A stretch of DNA of 64,000 bases from Antilocapra americana (GCA_007570785.1 ML662465.1:3059172-3123171); one strand, 5' to 3'; positions 43,149 through 53,676 are shown, counted from the first letter of the stretch. The notes: generated by a model from the sequence alone, not told the origin. Numbers and translations: made by a program.

Positions 43149-43664
43149 CTAAGTGTAAACAGGAATACATCTTATAATATGAATCATGACACATACATTG
43201 AACTTGACATCTGTGAGTATGCGCATGCTGAGAATGCCAAGTTGATAGGCTGATCTTTGTTATCATGAAAGTTAAGAAAAAACAATCAGCAAATGTCTGT
43301 TCTGTAGCTTATTATTGGGTGAAACACAAGGATGCCTATTTTTTATTTTTTTAGGGCACTGGGTGCAGGGCATTGGCAGAAACTCCTTTTAGTGAATAAG
43401 AGAAGAGCCTAAAGCTTCAAAGAGTAGAAACATGTGGATAAAGAACATGCTGTTTTGTTGCCCTGAGATGGATGTTGGAGCATCTCATAGGCTTGACCTT
43501 CTCACTATGCCTTCATGGAACTCATGGCCACGTTCTCTGTCCTCAGCTCAGGCTCCTTCTGGAGACTTTGGATTCGGATGGGGTCTTCACCTCTAAAATA
43601 ATGACCTGGCGCTGATCCACTCTGACTCCCATTCTCATCTTTCTATCTCTTTTTGGGTGGAGAT
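43149..43664. other. Unassigned DNA
   Basis: Nothing recognised. Confidence 0.5.
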
Positions 43665-43665
43665 G

Positions 43666-43873
43666 GCAACTCTCCTTGTGGCTTAGTGGTAAAGAATTTG
43701 CCTGCCAAGCAGAAGATATGGGTTTGATTCCTGGGCTGGGAAGATCCCCTGAAGAAGGAAATGGCAACCCACTCCAGTATTCTTACCTGGGAAATCCCAT
43801 GGACAGAGAAGCCTGGCAGGCTACAGTTCATGGGGTCGCAAAGAGTCAGACATGACTTAGCAACTAAACAATA
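43666..43873 (+). repeat. Bov-tA SINE with a well-kept A box
   Basis: The head contains TGGCTTAGTGG (43679-43689), which fits the tRNA A-box consensus. The B box reads GGTTTGATTCC, one base off. The rest is standard. Among the copies here it has one of the better-preserved pol III promoters. Confidence 0.96.
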
Positions 43874-44570
43874 AGCCATTCTTCTTATATGACCCCTTTC
43901 CTGATCACTAGCTCTCAAAAATGTCCAGCTTGGCTCATTGGCTTCGGTTTTGACCATTCAACTGCCCAGCCTTCCTGGCCCTTTAATAGAAATTGACAAA
44001 GATTTGTGGAAGAGAGGCATTTAGCCCTTGCAATGGTAGGTAACCTGAGTCCATTTTCTACTCCTGAAATGGGCAAGAGTTACCATCCTTCTGAAAAGTA
44101 AGAGATCTTGATGCATAATCTTTTCTTTCTCCCTCTGTCTCAATGGTGAGGACACATTAAATTGTAAAGCTATCCTGTCCGGTAAGGTATTGTGTTTACA
44201 CTCCTAGGAGAGCTTTATCAAATGTCCAATGAGCCTGAAGCATGGAGATAGACAAGCCAGCCTTTTTAGAACTCTGGGCCCAAACTGTAATGCCTCCTTT
44301 CTATATGAATCGAATCAATCAGATGTGTAGCATGTAACTTCTTTCTGTGCATATTCAACTATTGTGAGTTACAATATGTTAGGATGGCATTCGATTCAAG
44401 GACACCTAAGAGGAAAGAAATAGAGTCTCCATATGCACCCTCACCCAATGGCTCTACAAAGCAGAAGATGTTTAGTAAAGGGACAGTGACAACTCAGAGG
44501 GTTTTCTTATATGGGAAGTTTTTCTTCAAATCCTTAAGTTTTGGGGTATATTTACAGCCTTATTTCCAAC
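43874..44570. other. Unassigned DNA
   Basis: No recognised repeat or gene before the minisatellite. Confidence 0.5.
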
Positions 44571-44745
44571 CCCTAGAACTTAGGTAACCCCTAGAACACA
44601 GATAACTTCTAGAACTTAAGTAACCCCTGGAATGTAGGTAACCCCTGGAACTTAGGTAACCCCTAGAACTTAGGTAACCCTTGGAACTTAGGTAATCCTC
44701 GGAACTTAGGTAGTCCCTAGAACTTAGGTAACCCTTGGAACTAGG
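44571..44745. repeat. 18-bp minisatellite, 9.7 units
   Basis: Nine complete 18-bp units plus 13 bp, in perfect register with substitutions only. The most common unit is 'ccctagaacttaggtaac' (44571, 44661, 44715). Because 18 is a multiple of three, one antisense frame stays open and reads as a hexapeptide series (GYLSSR-like) within the 81-codon frame 44805-44560. Coding is not supported. Confidence 0.97.
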
Positions 44746-44884
44746 CTGTTGCCATTGATCAGCAGTTAAAGCTGAGACTTCCCTGACAGCCCCTGGACCA
44801 CCCAAATCATCACACTCCCCAGCCCCTGTTTATCACCATGACCCAAACACAGTGCCCGAGTTTCTCCTAAATCATCGTCATCAT

Positions 44885-45065
44885 TGGTCCCATGCCTGCT
44901 ATGAGCTAGGCAAAGTATGGTGCTTTACAATTATCACCTCCTTTACCATCACAACTGGGAGATGAGTTTCAGAGGGGGTAAATAACTTACCTGACGCCAC
45001 ACAGTGTCTCAATGCCAAAGCTGAAAGTTGGGGCTGGGCCAGTCCAACTTCAAACCCTCTTGGAT
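44885..45065 (-). repeat. MIR, antisense
   Basis: 'cctgctatgagctaggcaaa', 'tttacaattatcacctcctt' and 'acgccacacagtgtctcaat'. Confidence 0.78.
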
Positions 45066-45798
45066 CTCAAGAAGTTGGGAGCCCCATCCCTCTTGTTAGT
45101 GATTCACCTTAAAGAGTAATCTTGAATGATCCAAAAGATCAGCTCATCAATTTAAGAAAGGATAACAGACATGTGGCAAAACCAACCTGAGTGAGTCTGA
45201 ATTCAATCTCATAGGAACAAAATAGAACAGTGCAATCTAATCTTCATCAAGTCTTCAGAGAACCCCTAGTCCAGCGGTTGGGAATGCATATGACTTCAGG
45301 GACCAGCTATGAGATATCAGGGAGCCCAGATTCTCTGCTGAGTTGGCAAACAAACACCTTTCTGTGGTCAAAGATAAAGCCTTCATAAACATTCACTTCT
45401 CTTGCCCTGCACACACAGTAGAATTGCATGTCTTCACCTACTCATCCTCCCTCAGACATGATTGTGTGAATTGCTTTGACCAGTGAAGTGTGGGAAGAAG
45501 TGACATATGTCATACAATATCCAGGGAATCTCCTGACACATTGCCTTTTGCTGGATTTTGTGGTAGCAGATGTCTATGTTCCTAAGATGTCTCCATCAGC
45601 TTCCATCTCTGAACCGCATGTTGGGCATACACCAGAGTTGATGCAAGATAGACATATTTTCTGAATGAGGAATAAACACTCTGAATTACCGATATTTTCT
45701 GTTGTGATTGTTACTGCAGCAGAGCCTAACCTATATTGTTATACTTTCCCAAACATCCATAGTAAATGTTAATAATAATAGTAACATATGAAAATTGA
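45066..45798. other. Unassigned DNA
   Basis: No recognised repeat or gene. Confidence 0.5.
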
Positions 45799-45816
45799 GA
45801 TATATATATATATATT
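45799..45816. repeat. Short (AT)n microsatellite
   Basis: About nine units. Confidence 0.9.
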
Positions 45817-46036
45817 TACATATAACTATATTGGGAAAAAAACACATATTTATATAAGATTCTGATTTTCAAGTGTCTAGTCAAGTAAATTGGGTCCAGA
45901 GAGGTCCATACCTGACCCCAATGTGCACAGGAATACACATAGCAGTCTCTAATCAAGATCTTGTCCTTATTGATCAGGACCATACTCTGTAAGTCCAATT
46001 TGGGTCTTTCGGAGAAAGAATAACCCATGTTCCCTT

Positions 46037-46343
46037 TTGTCATTGTTGTTCAGTCACTTTGTCAAGTCCAACTCTTTGTGACCCCATGGACTGCAGCACA
46101 CCAGGCTTCCCTATCCTTCACCGTCTCCTGGAGTTTGTTCAAATGCATGTCTATTGAGTCAGAGATGCCATCCAACCAGCTCATCCTCTGCTGATCTCTT
46201 CCCCTTTGGCTTTCAATCTTTCCCAGCATCAAGGTCTTTTCCAATAAGTTGACTCTTGGCATCAGGTGGCCAAAGTATTGGAGCTTCAAATTTAGCAACA
46301 GTCCTTTCAATGAATATTCAGGGCCAATTTCATTTAGGACTGA
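46037..46343 (-). repeat. BovB LINE 3' fragment, antisense, perfect 11-bp TSD
   Basis: 307 bp, 'gttgttcagtcactttgtca' to 'tttcatttaggactga'. TSD 'catgttccctt' at 46026-46036 and 46344-46354. The 94-codon minus-strand frame is the BovB C-terminus, lacking RT motifs. Confidence 0.97.
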
Positions 46344-46354
46344 CATGTTCCCTT

Positions 46355-46712
46355 ACATCATCATAAAGTCTGTTTCTTTCCTAAGATGCTACTATTTACA
46401 TTGACTGGAAGCAGATATGTTTATTGTCCTCTACATGATATTTCTATGACCTGGGAGGTTCACGCTGGATGCTAAAGCAACAACTGTTAACATTCATTAG
46501 TTGATCTCAATGCTGTGATGAACAGTGAAAATGACTTATCTCACTTAAACTTCCTAAATGAGAAACCCCAAACTTCTACCTGCTCTCACAGACCACCACA
46601 GAAAGATGAGTCTGTCCATTTATGTGAGAAAGTGGGTTTTTGAGGGGTGTGTCTTATGTTGCCATGATATATTATACATGTAGATGGCAGAACTGGAAGG
46701 ATGCCAAGAGAC
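46355..46712. other. Unassigned DNA
   Basis: Nothing recognised. Confidence 0.5.
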
Positions 46713-46714
46713 TA

Positions 46715-46833
46715 TCATTCACACATGGAGAGAATAAAGCCCATAGAGGGAAAAGGGCTTGCCCAAGGTAACACAGCAAACTAGTGGCCTAGGATTTAAG
46801 CCTAGGAATCCAGTCTTGTGGTCTGCTTCACTT
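46715..46833 (-). repeat. MIR fragment, antisense
   Basis: 'aagggcttgcccaaggtaac' and 'aacacagcaaactagtggcc'. The next feature begins where the MIR homology runs out. Confidence 0.72.
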
Positions 46834-46967
46834 CCTCCTGTCTCCAATGAGAAGGCGGCCGTCTACAAGCTCAGAAGAGAGTCTTGCCCAGGAACCAAAC
46901 TGGCCAATATCTTGATCTTGGACTTCCAGCCTCCAAAACTGTAAGAAGTAAATGTTGCTCAAGCCAC
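46834..46967 (+). repeat. 134-bp MLT1 segment, near-identical to 47869-48002
   Basis: Holds the 3' part of an MLT1-type LTR ('aaggcggccgtctacaagct' to 'tgctcaagccac'). Aligned without gaps to 47869-48002 it shows three mismatches in 134 positions. Homology to the downstream copy stops abruptly at both ends, and no LTR start or end is present here. Confidence 0.9.
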
Positions 46968-47520
46968 AGAATCATCTGAAGGCAGCTAACAACCTATGTG
47001 ACACAAGATGAAAAGAGTTCAAGAAAGTAGACAGAGCATATTTTTAGCAGATCAGAAGTCCTAGCCACAAATCAAATCATCGGCAGAGATAAAGGTCCCT
47101 ACAAGGAAGAGAAGCAGCGCAAAGAAGGACACAGAGATATCATCTGGTTTCAGGGCTCCAGAAATGTCAGAAGCAGCAGGGACCAGCACAAAGTGCAAGT
47201 CACATGGTCTTCACAGCTGCACACTCCAGCTGCTGCCACCATAGAACGCACTGCCAGCATCACCAGATCTTTTGAGTTGTTTCAGAATAAGTCACAATTC
47301 TGGGTCTCATTTTTTTTTTTAATATACACAGTCTCCTGACTTTTAAATGTTACCCCTCCCCACCAAAAGAGCATTGTGTAAAGCAGACAGAAAACTTGGG
47401 CAACACTTGGAAAGCAAGAGTCTGGGTGAGCAAGCTCAAGGCAATGGGAAGGGGGGAGAGGCAGAGGTCAGGGTGTCCCTGTCCCACTGGCTCACAGCTC
47501 CTTGTCAGCACATGGAAGGT
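46968..47520. other. Unassigned DNA
   Basis: Nothing recognised. A T run lies at about 47310. Confidence 0.5.
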
Positions 47521-47524
47521 CTCT

Positions 47525-47690
47525 CTACCTTGGCCTACAAAGCTGGACACGATCTGCTCCCAGCTGTCTCCTCTCTGAGTCTGTCTCCTTCCCAGTCTCC
47601 CCATTGCTCACTCAGGCCCAGTTCCAACGGACCTTCTCGCTATCCCTCAAACACACCAAACTCATCCCCAACCCAGCACTGTGATAGCTC
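47525..47690 (+). repeat. L2 LINE ORF2 fragment
   Basis: 'accttggcctacaaagctgg', 'acacgatctgctcccagctg' and 'tcaaacacaccaaactcatc' match L2 in order. Confidence 0.7.
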
Positions 47691-47691
47691 A

Positions 47692-48055
47692 ATGTTTGTT
47701 TTCCCCCCACATTCATACATAGAAGCTGTAACCCCTCATGCGATGGTACCTGGACATGAGGTCTTTGGGAGGTTTAGATGAGGTTTAGATTAGGTTTAGA
47801 TGAGGTCGTGAGGGTCGTGTCCCCAGGAGGGAACTTCTGCCCTTAGTAGAGGAGGAAGACACACAGAGCCTCCTGGCTCCAATGAGAAGGCGGCCGTCTG
47901 CAAGCTCAGAAGAGAGTCTTGCCCAGGAACCAAACTGGCCAATATCTTGATCTTGGACTTCCAGCCTCCAAAACTGTAAGAAGTAAATGATGCTCAAGCC
48001 ACCTTGTCTGTGTTTTTTTTTGTTGTTGTTACAGCAGTCCAAGGAGCATAATACA
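47692..48055 (+). repeat. MLT1-type solo LTR
   Basis: ERVL-MaLR LTR from 'gatagctcaatgtttgtttt' through 'acatgaggtctttgggaggt' and 'tggacttccagcctccaaaa' to 'aaggagcataatacagg'. It contains the second copy of the 134-bp segment and a local 'aggtttagatgaggtttaga' duplication. No internal retroviral sequence. Confidence 0.8.
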
Positions 48056-48400
48056 GGCACCTTTGTGCTTGTTGCTATCTCCCACCTGGAACTCTCACTG
48101 GGGAGATTTCACAGAGTTCATTCCTTTATCCTATTCGTATCTCAGAACAAACGCTGCCTTTATAGGGAGGCCTCCAACGGACCTCCGCTTGAATGAGACT
48201 TCCTTGTTGTCACTCCCCATCACCTTGACCCTTCCCTAAACTTATTTTACATGCTCCCTTGACATTATTTTTGTTTCTTTCTCATCTGTCTACCCCAGTA
48301 ACAAGGTAAATACGTAGAAGCTGAAACATGGCACAGCTTTTCCATTTCTGCATCTGCAGTGCTTAGACCACCGTCGATGGGTATCTCATTTACGTTTGTT
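48056..48400. other. Unassigned DNA
   Basis: Nothing recognised. Confidence 0.5.
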
Positions 48401-48401
48401 T

Positions 48402-48538
48402 AAGGAAAGAGGAAGAGAAGAAAGCAAAGAAGAAAGGATGGGAAGAAGAAGAGAGAAAGGAAGAGAAAATGGATAACAGAAGAGAGAGGGGTAGGAAAGA
48501 AAATTGTGTGTGGAAAGAAAAAAAAAGTGGAAAGAAAA
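48402..48538. repeat. Purine-rich (A/G) tract
   Basis: About 137 bp of GAAA/GGAA-type words with few pyrimidine interruptions. A potential triplex-forming sequence. Confidence 0.85.
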
Positions 48539-48539
48539 C

Positions 48540-48615
48540 TGTCCACTGCAATCTGAGTGATCCTGGCTATATCATTTCATATCTTTAAGCCTCACTGTCC
48601 TCCTAGATAAATAAA
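48540..48615 (+). repeat. MIR fragment
   Basis: 'gagtgatcctggctatatca' and 'tttaagcctcactgtcctcc'. Confidence 0.55.
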
Positions 48616-49608
48616 TAAACACAAGAATACTGAATTAAAAGAAAAACCCCAGGAGAAAATACGAATAGATTTACTTGCCTGGGAAGGTAGATAAGATTTT
48701 GTGAAATATTGTTCACCCTCGTCAGGAAAGCTCGTGGGAAGACAGCTGTGTTACCCGTGTGGAGGGGGCCTTGGCAACCTACACAGAACTCAGGCACTTG
48801 TCAGTCGCTGCCTGAGGTTTCCCGGGTAATTAAAGGTACAGTAGGCAGGTGTCATTAACTTGTTAGCCTGACGTTTTCTCCCATCCCCGCCCCACTGGAA
48901 GAGAGCTTGCAAATGGGTTCTCATCAACTCGGTCTGACTTAGATGATTTCCTTTCAATTATTCTCCCCAGAGCTCTGCATATTTGTTGGGCTCATTATTC
49001 AAATTCAGGGGCTGTGTTGTATTAATCTGCAATACCTTTTTAGATGAACACACGGAGGATGCCGGACTCCTTAAAAGTAAGTGTTCCTCAAAGGAGACCC
49101 AGGATCTGCAAGCTGCAAGGTCCCCTCCATCCCAGTTCCCTGCTACAGAGAGGGTCACCCCCACCCCCCGTAACATTTCCAGCTGAATTGTCCAAGTCAG
49201 GCAATTAGGTCTTCTGAGAAGCTGTACCTTTTGCAGGCTTCTGAATGAAGGCTGGACAGGCAAGGATTCTCTTAATGGAACATTGGAAATACAGAATGCA
49301 AGGCTCATGGTGAGAACGGTGACAGTGTACTTCCCCACAATCTGCAGAATGGGTTGGTACGTCTTTTCTCATGTTATCACCAGGGTGGATATATGGGGTA
49401 GGTCTTGGCTCTTTCAACATGGGGGGAAAGAGAATGCTCAAAGGCTCAAAGAGTTCGAATTGCTTAACCAAGGGAGCCTGGTGAGGAAGAGGGACTGTAG
49501 GCAGTCACAGGCAATTCTCTGACCTCTTAGCTGGGATCCTGTCTGTTTTAATTCCTGGTGTAACCATAGCATCTTGCACAGGGCATGGTACAAGGAAATT
49601 ACTCAATA
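48616..49608. other. Repeat-free block, candidate conserved element
   Basis: No repeat recognised. 48720-49060 has retained CpGs and homeodomain/E-box style words ('gggtaattaaaggtacag', 'ggcaggtgtcattaacttg', 'gctcattattcaaattcag'). The 126-codon minus frame 49338-48958 has no known domain. Confidence 0.45.
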
Positions 49609-50051
49609 CTCTTTTTTCTAGAGTATAATTGCTTTATAGTGTTGTGCTAGTTTCTGCTGTACAATAAAGTGAGTCAGTCATACACATACATACACCCCCT
49701 CCCTCTTTCCCCTCCACCCCCATCCCACCCCTCTAGGTCATCACAGAGTACCAGTGAGCTTCCTGTGCTTTCTAGCGGGTTACCATGACTATCTGTTCTA
49801 CACATGGTAATGTATATATGTCAATGCCAATCTTCAAATTCATCCCACCCTCCCCTTCCCTCCCTGTGTCCACACATCCATTCTCTACAACTGTATTTCT
49901 ATTCCTGCTTTGCAAACAGGTTCATCAGTACCATTTTCTAGATTCCATATATATGTGTTAATATATGATATTTGTTTTTCTCTTTCTGACTTACTTCTCT
50001 GTATGACAGGCTCTAGGTCTATCCACAAATGACCCTATTTCATTCCTTTTA

Positions 50052-50262
50052 AAGGAAAGGAAAGTGAAGTCGCTCAGTTGTGTCCGACTCTTTGCGACCC
50101 CATGGACTGTAGCGCTACCAGGCTCCTCCATCCATGGGTTTTTCCAGGCAAGAATACTGGAGTGGGTTGCCATTTCCTGCTCCAGGAGATTTTCCCAACC
50201 CAGGGATTGAACCCAGGTCTCCCGTATTGTAGGCAGATACTTTACTGTCTGAGCCTCCAGGG
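50052..50262 (-). repeat. Bov-tA SINE, antisense, in L1, with TSD
   Basis: Reverse complement of Bov-tA, ending 'tctgagcctccagg'. TSD 'ttcctttta' at 50043-50051 and 50263-50271. Confidence 0.96.
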
Positions 50263-50300
50263 TTCCTTTTAGTTGCTGAGTAGTATTTCATTGTAGAGTA

Positions 50301-50500
50301 TTCCAGGTGGCCCCGTGGTAAAGAATCTACCTGCCAATGCAGGAGATGCAAGACACAGTTACGATCCCTGGGGTGGGAAAGTTCCCTGGAGTCGGAAATG
50401 GCAACGCACTCCAGTATTCTTGCCTAGAGAATCCCATGGATCGAGGAGCCTGGTGGGCTACACTCCACGGGGTTGCAAAGGGTAGGACACGACTGAGCAC
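50301..50500 (+). repeat. Bov-tA SINE, sense, in the same L1
   Basis: 'ttccaggtggccccgtggta' head to 'gacacgactgagcacacagg'. Head-to-head with the preceding SINE across 38 bp. Flanks 'tatttcattgtag' and 'tatttccactgtg' look like a diverged TSD. Confidence 0.96.
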
Positions 50501-50785
50501 ACAGGCATGCAAAATATTTCCACTGTGTATATGAACCACATCTTCTTTATCCATTTATCTGCTGTTGGACATTTAGGTTGTCTCCATGTCCTGGCTATTG
50601 TAAACAGTGCTGCTATGAACACTGGGGTACACATGTCCTTTAGAATTATGGTTTTCTCAGGGTATATGTCCAGTATTGTGACTGCTGGATCATATGGTAG
50701 TTCTGTGCTTAGTTTTTTAAAGAATCTCCATACTGTTTTCCACAGTGACTGTGTCAATTTACATTCCCTCCAACAGTAACTTTTG

Positions 50786-50883
50786 TTGATAACCATTTCC
50801 AGGAAAACAAGCAGAATTCATGTTATTATGTAATTTGATAACCATCTCCAGAAAAACAAGCAGAATTCATGTTATTATGTAAT
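50786..50883. repeat. 49-bp tandem duplication
   Basis: Two 49-bp units (50786-50834, 50835-50883) differ at two positions. Each contains 'acaagcagaattcatgttat'. Located immediately beyond the L1 end. Confidence 0.95.
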
Positions 50884-50984
50884 TTAGAGTGTATGGATGT
50901 AGTCAGTTCTGTTTATAAAGAGAAAACAAAGGCAGAGTCAATCTTCCTAATTCATATTGGTTGATGGGGGTGATTTCAAGGTAT

Positions 50985-51125
50985 TCGAAAACACATACAT
51001 GCACATACACACAGATGCCCCCTTAAATACGTGCTCAGGCACATGCATACACACACATACACCCCTACAGGCACACAGGCCCCCCTCCAACACAAACACA
51101 AGCACATACACACATACACACACAT
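50985..51125. repeat. CA-rich low-complexity tract
   Basis: Imperfect (CA)n-type sequence with C-rich interruptions ('acatacacacagatgccccc'). Confidence 0.85.
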
Positions 51126-51620
51126 TCACAACTACATCCTTCCCCAGATGCTTTTCCCAATAGTTATCACCATTCTCCTTCTTTCTCCTTGCCTCAGTCC
51201 CACAACCATATTTCCCAGGATGCAGGCTTTTGCATTCCACTTTCATCACTTTTGCCATTTGCTTACAAGAAATAGTCCATTTTTTCCCCAAGATTTTCTT
51301 TAAGTCCATCCACTTTAAAACCATCTTGGCTGCCTTTAGGTAATAAAGGAAAGTTTTCTATGATTATTGCAAGTGGGGGGACCAGAATCATCTGTCACAA
51401 ATGAAAGGCAAACATAAAAATTAAAGAAGATGAGAACAAGAGAATTCTCAAGTTCGTGCTGGATTCCATTATCTTCCAAGGTTCCTAGTCTTCCTCTTGG
51501 TTCAATAGGAGATATTAGCAAATATCAGAGAAGTGTGAAAGGCATATTAGCACCCATGGCAATATTCTTCCTGAAAAACTGGAAGAAAAATGAAAAGTGA
51601 GTGACTTTCTTTTGGTGGGT
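51126..51620. other. Unassigned DNA
   Basis: Nothing recognised. Confidence 0.5.
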
Positions 51621-51623
51621 TGT

Positions 51624-51840
51624 GGTTGTTTAGTTGCTCAGTCATGTCTGACTCTTTGAGACTCCATGGACTGTAGCCCACCAGGCTCCTCTGTCCATGG
51701 GATTTCCCCGGCAATTCTACTGGAGTGGGTTGCCATTTTATTCTAAAGGGGATCATCCCAAGCCAGGGATCAAACCCGCTTCTCCTGCAAGTCTCCAACA
51801 TTGCAGGCAGATTCTTTATCATTGAGCCATCAGGGTAGCA
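51624..51840 (-). repeat. Bov-tA SINE, antisense
   Basis: Reverse complement, 'gtttagttgctcagtcatgt' to 'gagccatcagggtagca'. A 10-bp extra 'agtctccaac' lies in the head region. Confidence 0.95.
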
Positions 51841-52390
51841 CTTGTAGTGGGATGCAATGCCATTTAATGTTGCATCCTAGTACCAATTAAAATCATGTCA
51901 CACACCATCCTATGTGTGGGTTTGTTCACACACAATCAGGAGTATGGGTTTTATACAGTGAAAAGGTGATCATGAGAGAGGGAAAGAGACCAGCTGGCAA
52001 AAGACTAGATTCACCCTCATCAACTTCCCACTGAGATATTCATGGAAGAACACAACAATAAATGCAAATTTGCAGACAAAGAAGGCCAAGTCCTTCTGCA
52101 GCAACTTCTCAGTCACAGAAACTTAGGGCACAGGGCCTTGTATCAGCTAAAAGCAGGAAAGCTCCCTGCCCTGCATGAGAACTATTTCAGGAGGTGCCCA
52201 TGTAGATGCTGTCATTTTATTCCTCTAATCAGTGCATCCCTTGCTGTACTCATTCAGGACTATGATGCCCAGCTGGAGAACTCAGCTATCATGTCACTTC
52301 TTTTAAATGGGAAAGGAAACAAGACACAAGAAAACCAAGGCAGTGGAAAGTGTTTTCCATTTTCTTTCAAGAAAGGAATGAAAAGGAAGC
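51841..52390. other. Unassigned DNA
   Basis: A 143-codon frame (52042-52473) runs into the MIR that follows. No domain recognised and its C-terminus is MIR-derived. Confidence 0.5.
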
Positions 52391-52392
52391 AT

Positions 52393-52600
52393 ATCACAGT
52401 AGTTGAAAGCACAGACTCCAGGACCCCTTTCTTCAGGTTTGAGTTCTGGCTCAAATACTTAATAACTGTATGATCAGGGGTAAATTATACTGACTTAGTT
52501 TTCTCATCTGTTAAGTGGGGATAATAAGATTATCAACCCCATAGGGTTACTGTGCAGATTAAATAAATGTAAAAGGCTTTGAAATAGTGCCCAGTACCAC
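52393..52600 (+). repeat. MIR SINE, nearly full length
   Basis: 'gtagttgaaagcacagactc', 'aggtttgagttctggctcaa', 'ttttctcatctgttaagtgg' and 'gattaaataaatgtaaaagg'. The 3' end is interrupted by BovB. Confidence 0.88.
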
Positions 52601-52605
52601 CCCAG

Positions 52606-52884
52606 TGTTCATTGGAAGGATTGATGTTGAAGCTGAAACTCCAATACTTTGGCCACCTGATGTGAACAGCTGATTCATTTGAAAAGACCCTCATGCTGGG
52701 AAAGATTGAGGGCAGAAAGAGAAGGAGATGACAGAGGATGAAATGGTTGGATGGGATCACCAACTCAAGGGACATGAGTTTGGGTAAACTCTAGGAGTTG
52801 GTGATGGACAGGGAAGTCTGGAGTGCTACAGTCCATGGGGTCACAAAGAGTTGGACACAACTGAGCAGCTGAACTGACTGACTG
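52606..52884 (+). repeat. BovB LINE 3' fragment, perfect 10-bp TSD
   Basis: 279 bp, 'tgttcattggaaggattgat' to an (ACTG)n tail. TSD 'accaccccag' at 52596-52605 and 52885-52894. Confidence 0.97.
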
Positions 52885-52906
52885 ACCACCCCAGGAAGCA
52901 ATGTGT

Positions 52907-53612
52907 AAAAGCAGAGATATCATTTTGCCAACAAAGTTCATATAGTCAATGCTATGGCTTCCCTGGTGCCTCAGACTGTAAAGAACCTGCCTGCACTGCA
53001 GGAAATCCAGGTTTGATCCCTGGGTCAGGAACATCTCCGGGAGAAGGGAATGGCTACCCACTTCAGTATTCTTGCCTGGAGAATTCATAGCACAGAGAAG
53101 TCTGGTGGGCTACAGTCTGGGAGGGGTGGGGGGTCTCAAAGAGTCAGACATGATTGAGTAACTAACACTTTCACTTTCATGTTTTTTCCAGTAGTCATGC
53201 ATGGATGTGAGAGCTGGACCATAAAGAAGATTGAGAACTGAAGAATTGATGCTTTTGAATTTTGGTGCTGGAGAAGAATCTTGAGATTCCCTTGGACTGC
53301 AAGGAGATCAAATCAGTCGATCCTAAAGGAAATCAGCTCTGAATATTCATTGGAACGACTGAAGCTGAAGCTGAAGCTCCAATACTTTGGCCACCTGATG
53401 CAAATAGCCAACTCAATGGAAAAGACCTGATGCTGGGAAAGACTGAAGACAAAAGGAAAATGGGAAAGCAGATGATAAGATCGTTAGATAGCATCACAAT
53501 TCAACCGACATGAATTTGAGCAAACTCTGGGAGACAGTGAAGGATAGAGGAGCCTGGTATACTGCAGTCCACTGGGTTGCAAAGAGTTGGACATGACTTA
53601 GCAACTTAACAA
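52907..53612 (+). repeat. BovB LINE 3' fragment, split by Bov-tA
   Basis: Left 'aaaagcagagatatcatttt' to 'gtcaatgctatgg'. Right 'ttttttccagtagtcatgca' to 'gacttagcaacttaacaatg'. Follows the previous BovB after only 22 bp, same strand. Confidence 0.95.
52961..53180 (+). repeat. Bov-tA SINE in BovB
   Basis: 'cttccctggtgcctcagact' to 'taacactttcactttc'. Inserted in the BovB region just upstream of 'tttttccagtagtcatg'. No clear TSD. Confidence 0.95.
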
Positions 53613-53632
53613 TGTTTGTTAAATAAACTATG

Positions 53633-53634
<2 letters not shown>

Positions 53635-53674
<40 letters not shown>
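53635..53674. repeat. (TG)n microsatellite
   Basis: About 20 uninterrupted TG units. Confidence 0.98.

Positions 53675-53676
<2 letters not shown>

Larger units (their letters stand above)
49612..50783 (-). repeat. L1 LINE 3' end, antisense, split by two Bov-tA
   Basis: 3' UTR complement at 49612-50042 ('tttctgctgtacaataaagt', 'tacacacatccattctctac'-type words). The ORF2 tail lies at 50501-50783, where the minus-strand frame reads '[17 protein letters not shown]' and '[17 protein letters not shown]', characteristic of the L1 ORF2 C-terminal region. 5'-truncated. Confidence 0.93.

Noticed and set aside
43666..43873. tRNA gene
   Set aside because: A/B-box-like sequence belongs to the Bov-tA head, and the remainder of a tRNA cloverleaf is not preserved.
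44571..44745. CRISPR-like array
   Set aside because: Units are contiguous 18-bp repeats with no unique spacers, in a mammalian genome: a minisatellite.
47347..47781. 144-codon plus-strand open frame
   Set aside because: Composed of L2 and LTR sequence.
52042..52473. 143-codon plus-strand open frame
   Set aside because: C-terminal third is translated MIR; the rest matches no known protein.
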